This document shows positions 14,765 through 22,033 of a stretch of 22,033 nucleotides of DNA, piece after piece. The notes under the pieces were generated by a model. That model searched no databases and was not told where the DNA came from. It saw only the letters and a list, made by a program, of their open reading frames with translations. The position numbers were made by a program, and so were the translations under genes. Location of the stretch: the IMG/VR virus record IMGVR_UViG_3300009605_005691, positions 1 through 22,033 of that record. One strand, 5' to 3'. Position 1 is the first letter of the stretch, and every line of letters starts with the position of its first letter. The stretch comes from a virus.

Positions 14765-15334
14765 TTAAAAGTCCTCTTCTTTGCTTTTTACTCTTGCTGC
14801 TCTTGCTCTAAGTTCTGCAGCAATTTGAGGATCCTCTTCATTGTCAGCTAGCCTATTAATTGCTGCTGCAGCAGAATCCTCATCGTCATTAAACGTTCCC
14901 TTATTAGCTGCAAAGATAACTTGAATTTGAGCCTCATAATCAACACGCTTCTGTTGAGCTTCTGCCTCTCGGGATCCTAGTTCTGCTATTAGTTGTTCAG
15001 CTTCAAGACCAACTTGTCCTGCTCTTTCCAAACCAGCGGCTTCTCTCTCTCTAATACCCTGAATTTCTGATGCTTCTAATTGTCCAGCAGATAGGGCAGT
15101 CTGCCTAGCTCCAGCTAACATACCGCCTCCCATACCGCTACCGCCAGCAGAAATAGCAGCAGCCAATCCTTGGGCTGCCTGTTGTCTAATGGCGCCTCTA
15201 GCTACATCTTCACCAGCACCAATAACTCTTGCAGATTCTTGAGCCAAACCCTCTTGTGCCCTAGCTCTTTCTTTCATCCTTTCTCTAGAAGCTGCTTTTT
15301 CTGCTGCTAGTTTTCTCATTGCCTGACTTGCCAT
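14765..15334 (-). CDS. Putative internal virion protein, T7 gp14 position, 189 aa
   Basis: Ala/Glu/Gln/Arg-rich and almost entirely helical. The N-terminus (MASQAMRKLAAEKAASRERM) is a charged helix; a Gly/Ala/Met-rich central segment (AAISAGGSGMGGGMLAGA, about residues 59-76) could enter a membrane; then a long coiled-coil-like helix to about residue 135 and an acidic tail ending EEDF. This composition and length are close to T7 gp14 (196 aa), the ejection protein that forms the outer-membrane channel, and to other small phage ejection proteins. The start has a strong GAGGAGGAG ribosome site and a GATATATA element further upstream. Confident as a gene; the role rests on order and composition. 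Confidence 0.85.
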   Translation of the reverse strand: MASQAMRKLAAEKAASRERMKERARAQEGLAQESARVIGAGEDVARGAIRQQAAQGLAAAISAGGSGMGGGMLAGARQTALSAGQLEASEIQGIREREAAGLERAGQVGLEAEQLIAELGSREAEAQQKRVDYEAQIQVIFAANKGTFNDDEDSAAAAINRLADNEEDPQIAAELRARAARVKSKEEDF

Positions 15335-15352
15335 AGTTATAACTCCTCCTCT

Positions 15353-15360
15353 TATATATC
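15353..15360 (-). promoter_or_regulatory. GATATATA element before the 189-aa gene
   Basis: GATATATAA on the minus strand, 19-26 bases before the start codon and followed by GAGGAGGAG. It mirrors 6017-6024 in both sequence and distance. Confidence 0.35.
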
Positions 15361-15365
15361 CTGAT

Positions 15366-17156
15366 TTAGCATAAAGTCTTTTTACAGATTAGATACACCC
15401 AATACCCCTGTGGTGGAATCAACATCTGCTGATTTCCTAAGAAACTAGATCTTGGATCTAATGTCATTCTTACTTCAATCCACTGTTCGGTACCAGAGGC
15501 ACGACTAAAGTTTGGAGTACCACCTCCTGCTACACCAACATTTGTCCTATCAGCAGTAATATTAGTACCTTTGCCTACATAGAAAGGTCGACCACCAAAG
15601 TCATTTTGTACAGGATAAGTTGTAGTTCTAGTTGCTGCATCATTCCCCCATACTATAGGTATTTTAACTAATTTTCCAGATACCCACCTAACATTTTTTC
15701 TATCAATCTTAAGAGATTCAGGTTCAGTAATCCCAGCCCTCCATGTATCAATAACATTATCTGCAATATCAACACCATTAGTTGACATATAAGCAACTTG
15801 TTGATAATCATGTTGATCACCTTTAAGTCCTGTTGCAATACCAACTCCTACATTAATGTCCACACCAGCATCAATAGTACCTCCATACCACAAGAGTACT
15901 TCATGGATTAATAATGGATTTTTAATAGGAATAATTCTTCGATCAAATTCTGTATTTTCTGAATTACCACCAGAGCTAGATCCATCATCATCCGAATATC
16001 TTAATTGGGTTTTAATATAGTATGGATCGCCAGCACCAACACTTCCACCTTCCTGACATGCGGGAATTCCAGTACAAAATAAAGGCACTGATATTACTTC
16101 ATATGCAGCTTCTGCTTTTACCTGTTGATCAGTAGCGCATAATCCATACTCACTCCAACCACCACTAAGCTTATTTGTAAATTCTCTATCAATATCGGAT
16201 ATCGTTGTACCTATCCCGGGAACGTCACCACCTTCGGCGGCGTCGTTGTTTGCTTGAGCACTAATAAGTCTTTCTGCTGTAGCAACGTTAGGGGTTTTAG
16301 ATACCCATGAAAAATCATCCCTATTCCCTGGAAAGTTGTCTAAACCACCTATATCATTATCTAATTGTGCTTTAGGATAGTTTGGCAATGTTAGTGCTGC
16401 AGTAGCAATATCAGGCTCTAGAAGCTTCATTTTAAACTTAAGAGATATTGTTAATGATGCAACTTCCATTCGCTGTTCTGTTGTCTCGCTATAGTCATAC
16501 CAGAAGTTATTTAATTTAACTGCTAGCAAATATGACTTATAAGGATTAAATGCTTTATTTAGATCACCGACAGCAAACGGATTAAGTTTGGCTATACTGG
16601 ACATGTAAGCTGACGCTGGTAATTCTAGGCGTAGTACTTCATCATTCGAATAATCTTTTGTACCACTATCCCAGATTTGTTGTGCTTTAGAGAAAATTAC
16701 AAATTCAATACTAGAAGAATCTTTTTCACTTTTAAATACCATCTTACCATCTTCTAGTTCTACGAGTCCACTAATTTGCCTAGGTGGTCCTTCTAATAGA
16801 CAGTTTTCATCCCTCTGATCAAAACCAAAAGATATCTCATCTAAGATAGGAATTGGAGTATCTGCACTTAATTGTGCTAGATTATTAAAATGATCTTGAG
16901 TAGGTGGCAACGCAAATCCAAATTGATATGACCACTGATCAACCCTAGTCGAATCGGAGGCTCCGCTAGAAGTCCATGGTGTTGCAATGGGAAGTTGATA
17001 ATTAAGTCTGAAATAGGAGTGATCATGCTTCATTTGATCAGCTACGATCTCACGTTCTAGTCCCTCACCTACTTCATTTAATACATCATAAGTGTGATCA
17101 ACTGTAAGTTTGACACCTCTTATTAGCTTCTTTTTACTGCGATCTATTTTAGCCAT
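15366..17156 (-). CDS. Putative virion structural protein, 596 aa
   Basis: I do not recognise the family. The basic start (MAKIDRSKKKLIRGVKL) leads into mainly beta-rich sequence with many Tyr, Trp, Asp and Asn residues, typical of phage tail or capsid-surface proteins; examples are WSYQFGFALPPTQDHF (about residues 74-89) and LIHEVLLWYGG (about 418-428). The C-terminus (IPPQGYWVYLICKKTLC) also looks like a buried strand followed by a basic end. There are no enzyme motifs, signal peptide or membrane spans. It starts at a TAATG overlap with the 295-aa gene and has GAGGAG 11 bases upstream. It and the 295-aa gene together may build one tail or capsid-surface structure; this is inferred from size balance and coupling. 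Confidence 0.8.
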   Translation of the reverse strand: MAKIDRSKKKLIRGVKLTVDHTYDVLNEVGEGLEREIVADQMKHDHSYFRLNYQLPIATPWTSSGASDSTRVDQWSYQFGFALPPTQDHFNNLAQLSADTPIPILDEISFGFDQRDENCLLEGPPRQISGLVELEDGKMVFKSEKDSSSIEFVIFSKAQQIWDSGTKDYSNDEVLRLELPASAYMSSIAKLNPFAVGDLNKAFNPYKSYLLAVKLNNFWYDYSETTEQRMEVASLTISLKFKMKLLEPDIATAALTLPNYPKAQLDNDIGGLDNFPGNRDDFSWVSKTPNVATAERLISAQANNDAAEGGDVPGIGTTISDIDREFTNKLSGGWSEYGLCATDQQVKAEAAYEVISVPLFCTGIPACQEGGSVGAGDPYYIKTQLRYSDDDGSSSGGNSENTEFDRRIIPIKNPLLIHEVLLWYGGTIDAGVDINVGVGIATGLKGDQHDYQQVAYMSTNGVDIADNVIDTWRAGITEPESLKIDRKNVRWVSGKLVKIPIVWGNDAATRTTTYPVQNDFGGRPFYVGKGTNITADRTNVGVAGGGTPNFSRASGTEQWIEVRMTLDPRSSFLGNQQMLIPPQGYWVYLICKKTLC

Positions 17157-18043
17157 TATTCTACTATCTCCTCATATACTGTCAAGACTACAGAATAATA
17201 TTGATTGGTGAATCCTAATGGACGCATCGCTGAACTTTGTGTTTTAGGTGGCTGGATTGATAATCTAATCCTAGAATCTCTAGGAATAGGTGTATTAATA
17301 TCACTTAAGTTAATTGCCAATCCATTAATAGGAGTTTGATTTGCCTTACTATTATTTGTAGTTCTAGGGAATAATGGTAACATATCATTAAACCCAACTC
17401 TACCTTTACCAGCAAAATCAGGATATTGTTGATAACGATTAAGAGTATAGGCTTGCTCTTCAAAGTCATGCCGACATAATTCTTTAAGGTTATATGCTCG
17501 TTTTTCTGATTGATAAGGAGAGTCTACATGTAAGAGTACATCAGTCCATTTAAGCGGATGATAAGGAGCATCTAGATCTTGGTAATGGGCTTCTTCATCA
17601 TGAAAGATAGCATAATCATCAGTACCAAAATCATAAAAGTCTGTTATAAAGAATACGTGTATATCTTTTACAATAACCGGTTTCTTAAAAATCAAAGGTG
17701 TTGTCCACAGATCACCCCCCTCAGTACCAAATCCTTTAACTCTATATCTATTATCATACTTATCAGGAGCATCGGTTGCGGCATCGACTACTTGACTGTC
17801 ACTATTTGTATCATCAAGCCACTGCAAGTGTAATACAGTTTCATTATCCTCGGCGCCTGAGTAACTTCTTTTACATGGCATACACCCCATAACATATTGA
17901 GTCTGTGTAAACCGCTTTTCTAAATCACCTTTTTCTACATTATTAAATCTAGTAGCAATATCATCTAGGGCTTTTTCTATACGAGTGCCATCAATCGTAG
18001 TACCATCAGTAAACTGTTCTTTAGTTATTTTTCTATTACTCAT
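17156..18043 (-). CDS. Putative virion structural protein, 295 aa
   Basis: The N-terminal 50 residues (ITKEQFTDGTTIDGTRIEKA then LDDIATRFNNVEKGDLEKRF) are helical and look like a conserved assembly segment; I have an impression of similar starts in marine podovirus structural proteins but cannot verify it. The rest is beta-rich with many Asp, Tyr and Pro residues (PVIVKDIHVFFITDFYDFG, YYSVVLTVYEEIVE at the end), consistent with a jelly-roll or tail-associated fold. Cysteines at CMPC (about residues 54-57) are unusual for this setting. Both ends are TAATG junctions, and AAGGA lies seven bases before the start. Role unknown beyond a probable place in the virion. Confidence 0.8.
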   Translation of the reverse strand: MSNRKITKEQFTDGTTIDGTRIEKALDDIATRFNNVEKGDLEKRFTQTQYVMGCMPCKRSYSGAEDNETVLHLQWLDDTNSDSQVVDAATDAPDKYDNRYRVKGFGTEGGDLWTTPLIFKKPVIVKDIHVFFITDFYDFGTDDYAIFHDEEAHYQDLDAPYHPLKWTDVLLHVDSPYQSEKRAYNLKELCRHDFEEQAYTLNRYQQYPDFAGKGRVGFNDMLPLFPRTTNNSKANQTPINGLAINLSDINTPIPRDSRIRLSIQPPKTQSSAMRPLGFTNQYYSVVLTVYEEIVE

Positions 18044-18714
18044 TATACTATCCTTATTGGTATGGCTTGAATCGAAGTATTATTAAAGGCAGTAGCATTT
18101 GCCATACCAGTATCATTAACCCCACCAATTATTATACAGTATTGCGCAGGATTCCCTCCATGATTAAATACAGCATCCCCAGGTCCTGCAACAGGATATC
18201 GTGTACTAGTATCTGTAGTCCATGTGCAACCACTAAAAGTAGCATATGCACCTTCTTGTACAGCAACATAACAACCAGTACCAGCATTGTCTAGTGGGTC
18301 TGATGCATCCTTTATAAAGGTACAACCATTGAAAACAGCATAACCTGATTTGATGTTAACTAAGATAGAGGAGTTGTTTCTACCCGGGTTAGATCTACTG
18401 GAAATAAAGGTAACACCGTTGAACATTGTTGAGGGTGTTTCTGTACCATCTTGTTCAATCACAACTTGTCTAGATATTGTAGCACCAGTATTACTAGTAA
18501 TCTTAGTAGTAGGCTTGGTAAGCTTCATACCACCATGTTCACCCGCACCTAGTGTGATTATATTGTTCTTTTTCTTTGGCTCTTGTACTGGATTATTTCT
18601 TGTTGTAACCTCAAGCGAATCAATATCTGATCTCCACGCTTCACGAATAGAGGCATTATTCTGAACTTGTTTATCTTCTTGTTCAACAATATTTGATTCA
18701 CGTACTTTAGCCAT
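18043..18714 (-). CDS. Predicted beta-helix virion protein, 223 aa
   Basis: After a charged, disordered-looking N-terminus (residues 1-60), the protein shows repeated short turns of the type FNGVTF (about 98), AVFNGCTFI (about 129) and ATFSGCTW (about 157), each followed by a Gly/Asn-rich loop. This spacing of roughly 28-31 residues per turn is typical of right-handed parallel beta-helices found in phage tail spikes and fibre tips. At 223 aa it is short, so it may be a tip, adhesin or decoration rather than a full spike. I see no catalytic residues to suggest a depolymerase. The start is a TAATG overlap with the nozzle gene, with AGGAGG upstream; the end is another TAATG. The fold call is by eye. 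Confidence 0.8.
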   Translation of the reverse strand: MAKVRESNIVEQEDKQVQNNASIREAWRSDIDSLEVTTRNNPVQEPKKKNNIITLGAGEHGGMKLTKPTTKITSNTGATISRQVVIEQDGTETPSTMFNGVTFISSRSNPGRNNSSILVNIKSGYAVFNGCTFIKDASDPLDNAGTGCYVAVQEGAYATFSGCTWTTDTSTRYPVAGPGDAVFNHGGNPAQYCIIIGGVNDTGMANATAFNNTSIQAIPIRIV

Positions 18715-21700
18715 TATCTACCCTTCCTCCTTCTACCACCTGCGGGACGAATTGTAGCCTTTGCAGACTCAATTTCTAATGATTCCCCCGGAGCTTGCAT
18801 ATGTCCAAAAAGCATCCATGAAAAGTATTCACCTTTAACCGATGTTGACATGCAAATCGTATCATATTGTTCATCATCAATAAGATAGTTTCCTCTAGAA
18901 GATGCTGAATCACTACCCCAATATATAGAGGGATTGTGGAAGGTCTTTTTTCCAACGGTATTGGAAGCATCATATATTCTGCTTCTGATATTATTGGCAT
19001 TAACACCGGTATTCTCATCAAGAATACTTTGAATATCTTTATTTATTTCAGTATCTTGGTAATCAATAAATTGAGATACCCAGTCTTTCCAGTCGGATCC
19101 CAGTACAGCATTCAATTGTCCGTATATGCACTGAGATTCTTCTCGGGCTTTACCGGTAGTTGCAACTCCATGAGCTTTGACTCTAAGCCACAAGCTTCTA
19201 GCCTTTACTTGTGCTGCTTCTTCTAATCCAATTTGGTCTGATTTATAAACCCAATCGATAGGTTGCTGAGGATCACAAGTTTCATTGGGTACGGTACCTC
19301 CAGCAGATTTACCTTGCCTCCACGTCTTATCTAGATAGGAAGGTTCAAAGTGAAAGAAGTCACAAAATTGGGTACCATAACTCGCATGATTAGCGCCGGC
19401 AGCAGTAGCAGTTCTAGAATAATAGGCAGCAAGTCCTGTAATTCCTGCTGACATAACATCATTTGCTCCATCTGCAGGATAAGAAGTGCCCTGAGCATTA
19501 GTACCTGTGAGATTACCCCCGGTATAATAGATTGGAAGCCACATCAATAGGTTTCTATATCTCCTATTAACATTCATTCCATCATACTGATATGATGCTA
19601 AAGCTCTAATCTGATCGTGACTAAAGACAGCATCAACTTGCCAACCATCTCTTCCAAGTATCCATCCACCACCACCTCCTCCTTTTTTAACAAAGATGCC
19701 GTGTGATCCCGGTACCGGAGCAGATGTATCGGATCCCCATCCACCCATTGAGCGTACTCTTTCAGGAGGGAAGATTGCATTAATCTGATAATAATCATCA
19801 AGTGAGCTTAAGCTATTTTCTCTAAAATAGAAAGCCCAATGCACATTATCAAAATCAAAATTGAGTTGCAAGTCAGTGGGTAAGCCAGGAAATGAAGCAG
19901 CTATATCTGTTGCGACACTAGGGGCTGATGAACTCCACGACGTATCAGGTGTAAAGTATACTGGTACTAAAAATGATTTATCATATAGCACTGTATTCTG
20001 AACGCCTGCTCTGCTTCTAGGTAATAGGGTACCTTTTTTAATTGGTACCCATTCACCAATTTCAAATAACCCTTGTCTAGTTGTGTTGTTATCTGTATTA
20101 TAGTCGCCATCAGGATTGAAATACCAGCGTCCTTGAGCAACTCTACGGTCCTCAACAACCCTATCTTTTGTTGTATATTGTACGCTAGTACCATTATTCT
20201 TTGCAATAACAGTTCTATCAGGAGATCCTCCTCTCCCATATTCTAATATGTAATATGAACCACCCTGTGTTTGTGTAGTAGGTTGATTAGTTAGACTAGT
20301 AGATGCTGGATTGGTACCATCCTTTCCAGTAATAAACCGAGCAGCATTAGTAATATTATATCTGTCAGGAGATCCAATTAGATATAACTGGTTTTCTCCC
20401 ATGACAAACCATGGATTATCAACGTTCTTTATAGCTTCAGGGTTAGTAGTAGCTGCAATTGATTCGAAGTTCCACACACTCCAACCACCACTATTCCAAA
20501 TCATAGCTATATTTTCTTTAGGAATAGAAAATATTAAGCTCTTTCTTATATGATCAAAGGTGATATTTACTTGTTCAGAATCAAATCTAAAAATCAGATT
20601 GCCCTGATCTAGTGTACCAAGAGAAGCGTTAGATATGATACCACTATTATTAAAGAAATTTGAAAGAGGATTGCTGATATAATCAGTAAAAAGCTTCTCT
20701 ATACCTTTTGATATGGTATTAATTGACATGCCATTACTGGTCGTATATACACCATTTGTATCAATCCATAAAGCAGAGCCTTCAGCAGTAACAATTGTGT
20801 TTGGACTAACACAGCCAATTTGATTAGAAACTTTCTGTAATCTACCTGCTGAGACTATAACTCCAACAGAAGGCTGATAATAAAATGTTTCATTCTTTGT
20901 GAAAATAAGAAGATTGCCATTCAACTCTTTTATTGCTGTGATTGGATTTTCTGAAGATATTCGAAGTATATTATCAGCAATGATGCTGGTGGGATTACCA
21001 ATATCACTAAAGTAGACTGTAGTTTTATCTACATAAACAATACGATTTAACACTGAGGTAATGTCAATAGGGTTGGGAAATTCAGTCTCTGTTAGGTAAG
21101 CGTATGCATCAGCAAAGTCACCATCACGGGGCGCAACTCTTCGCAGTCTGGAAGATTCAGAGTAACCAAGCGCCCAATCGTTGTGACGCACACCATCCGT
21201 TGATTGAATTCGAGATCCTTCAAATACTGCTGGGATATAAGCTAAAATACCTGTCCTAGAGTCACCTAGGAAAAGTGTGTCATTAACCTCTTCAAAGAAG
21301 AACGCAGCATCAGAGTCTGCAAATAGGTTTGTTTCTATATCATCTTGGAAGTATGTCTCATAACGACCCCTTAGATCTCTCATATTGTTAGTATCACCCT
21401 GCCAGTTACTACCATTTAGAGCAACGTTATTTGTATTTGGATGTACTATCTCTTCCCATACTTCATCTGTGGTGATATCATAAATTGATACCATATAGGC
21501 TAGAACGTATTGTCCTACTCGTTTTGACTTAGATACAATATTGACAGTATCCTTGCCTCCTAGGCTACCAGTAAATGTTCTAATTAAACCAATAGTGATA
21601 ATTTGTTCGTGCCCAAAGTTAGTTTTAATATATCTAGAGCCAACATGCTTGATAAATTCCCAGTCATCCCAACCTATTGTTGTATCAAATTGGGAGTTTT

Positions 21701-21827
21701 GACCAAACCCTTTGCGAACTTTCCAGTTAATATGCCTATCCATATTCTGGATATAGGCGCCTTTGTGAGTTGAATCTGCATTCATCCCATCAACTAGGAG
21801 TTCTACTTCTTTGCCTTTGACAGCCAT
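18714..21827 (-). CDS. Putative tail nozzle / DNA-stabilisation protein, 1037 aa
   Basis: The N-terminal half resembles T7 gp12 / P22 gp10 type proteins that close the tail tube. Typical segments are RIVYVDKTTVYFSDIGNPTS (about residues 265-284), ITAIKELNGNLLIFTKNETF (about 297-316) and the Gly-Cys turn NQIGCVSPNTIV followed by ALWIDTNGVYTTSNG, all consistent with a beta-propeller surface. The second half is a long, less familiar region with a GGGGGG run (about residue 715) and a basic tail GGRRRKGR. At 1037 aa it is longer than T7 gp12 (794 aa), so an extra C-terminal domain may be fused. The start overlaps the upstream stop by one base and has no clear Shine-Dalgarno. It is followed directly by the beta-helix protein. 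Moderate confidence in the family, high in the gene. Confidence 0.85.
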   Translation of the reverse strand: MAVKGKEVELLVDGMNADSTHKGAYIQNMDRHINWKVRKGFGQNSQFDTTIGWDDWEFIKHVGSRYIKTNFGHEQIITIGLIRTFTGSLGGKDTVNIVSKSKRVGQYVLAYMVSIYDITTDEVWEEIVHPNTNNVALNGSNWQGDTNNMRDLRGRYETYFQDDIETNLFADSDAAFFFEEVNDTLFLGDSRTGILAYIPAVFEGSRIQSTDGVRHNDWALGYSESSRLRRVAPRDGDFADAYAYLTETEFPNPIDITSVLNRIVYVDKTTVYFSDIGNPTSIIADNILRISSENPITAIKELNGNLLIFTKNETFYYQPSVGVIVSAGRLQKVSNQIGCVSPNTIVTAEGSALWIDTNGVYTTSNGMSINTISKGIEKLFTDYISNPLSNFFNNSGIISNASLGTLDQGNLIFRFDSEQVNITFDHIRKSLIFSIPKENIAMIWNSGGWSVWNFESIAATTNPEAIKNVDNPWFVMGENQLYLIGSPDRYNITNAARFITGKDGTNPASTSLTNQPTTQTQGGSYYILEYGRGGSPDRTVIAKNNGTSVQYTTKDRVVEDRRVAQGRWYFNPDGDYNTDNNTTRQGLFEIGEWVPIKKGTLLPRSRAGVQNTVLYDKSFLVPVYFTPDTSWSSSAPSVATDIAASFPGLPTDLQLNFDFDNVHWAFYFRENSLSSLDDYYQINAIFPPERVRSMGGWGSDTSAPVPGSHGIFVKKGGGGGGWILGRDGWQVDAVFSHDQIRALASYQYDGMNVNRRYRNLLMWLPIYYTGGNLTGTNAQGTSYPADGANDVMSAGITGLAAYYSRTATAAGANHASYGTQFCDFFHFEPSYLDKTWRQGKSAGGTVPNETCDPQQPIDWVYKSDQIGLEEAAQVKARSLWLRVKAHGVATTGKAREESQCIYGQLNAVLGSDWKDWVSQFIDYQDTEINKDIQSILDENTGVNANNIRSRIYDASNTVGKKTFHNPSIYWGSDSASSRGNYLIDDEQYDTICMSTSVKGEYFSWMLFGHMQAPGESLEIESAKATIRPAGGRRRKGR

Positions 21828-22033
21828 TATGGTATATAACTCACATGGTTAGCTGCTTCTTGAGATCTTCCATGGCTTAGATAACTTATAAGTGATTGTT
21901 CTCTTCTTAACAGTTGGGCATCAACTGTGGGATTAGGAGCGCCATCTCTAACAGCATAATTGCCATATGCATATAAAGCTATTAGATCATGAAATTCTGA
22001 CAGGTCATCAACAAAAGCTGCAGCAGCAGCCCA
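21827..22033 (-). CDS. Truncated gene, C-terminal 68 aa, possible head-tail adaptor
   Basis: The window edge cuts this frame, which stays open from 22033 to a TAA at 21829-21827. The visible part begins WAAAAAFVDDLSEFHDLIAL and continues as helices (YAYGNYAVRDG, AQLLRREQSLISYL) to a final VSYIP. Helical C-termini of the type DLIALYAYGNYAV followed by Arg/Glu-rich helix are seen in phage head-tail adaptors (P22 gp4 / T7 gp11 class), and its place directly before the nozzle gene matches T7 order. The missing N-terminus makes the family call uncertain. It ends in a TAATG overlap with the 1037-aa gene. Confidence 0.65.
   Translation of the reverse strand, partial: WAAAAAFVDDLSEFHDLIALYAYGNYAVRDGAPNPTVDAQLLRREQSLISYLSHGRSQEAANHVSYIP

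Noticed and set aside
1-22033. tRNA genes, insertion sequences or integrase
   Set aside because: I saw no cloverleaf-like sequence, transposase motif, terminal inverted repeats or recombinase motif in the window.

Overview
The window looks like part of a tailed, double-stranded DNA bacteriophage genome, most likely podovirus-like. Almost every gene lies on the minus strand, the genes are tightly packed, and several junctions overlap by one base. One half is dominated by large virion proteins. Good Shine-Dalgarno sequences (GGAG, AGGAGG) and sigma70-type promoters point to a bacterial host with conventional transcription and translation. No host marker is present, so I do not name a host.

Reading in the direction of transcription (right to left): a truncated gene at the right edge (C-terminal 68 aa, possibly a head-tail adaptor) is followed by a 1037-aa protein that resembles tail-nozzle/DNA-stabilisation proteins (T7 gp12 / P22 gp10 type). 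Next come a 223-aa predicted beta-helix protein and two unrecognised, probably structural proteins (295 and 596 aa). Three consecutive proteins of 189, 654 and 2256 aa then match the order of the T7 internal-virion (ejection) proteins gp14-gp15-gp16, and the first two match in size; the last is much larger than T7 gp16. Small genes follow: a beta-rich 108-aa protein, a 106-aa protein, a coiled-coil plus membrane-helix protein (XhlA-like), a 53-aa basic protein, a 142-aa helical protein, a 40-aa single-membrane-span peptide, and a 58-aa phage homologue of ribosomal protein bS21. A strong minus-strand terminator at 3786-3818 ends this block after about 350 bases without a clear minus-strand gene.

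Below the terminator, a second minus-strand module (13-3702) has its own promoter and holds a 370-aa protein with polymerase-like motifs, a chain of overlapping small unknown genes, a 27-aa membrane peptide, a zinc-ribbon protein and a 122-aa unknown. Two of its promoters are copies of one 57-base repeat. It looks like an early/regulatory or replication module.

The two modules differ in composition. By hand count, positions 1-3702 contain one GATC and three CTAG, whereas the 654-aa gene alone (1.97 kb) contains 14 GATC and 21 CTAG. The boundary falls at the terminator region. That region also carries three copies of a 17-base repeat, a perfect 11-base complement of the 16S rRNA 3' tail, and one possible plus-strand small gene. 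I found no tRNA, CRISPR array, insertion sequence, terminase, portal, capsid gene, endolysin or integrase.
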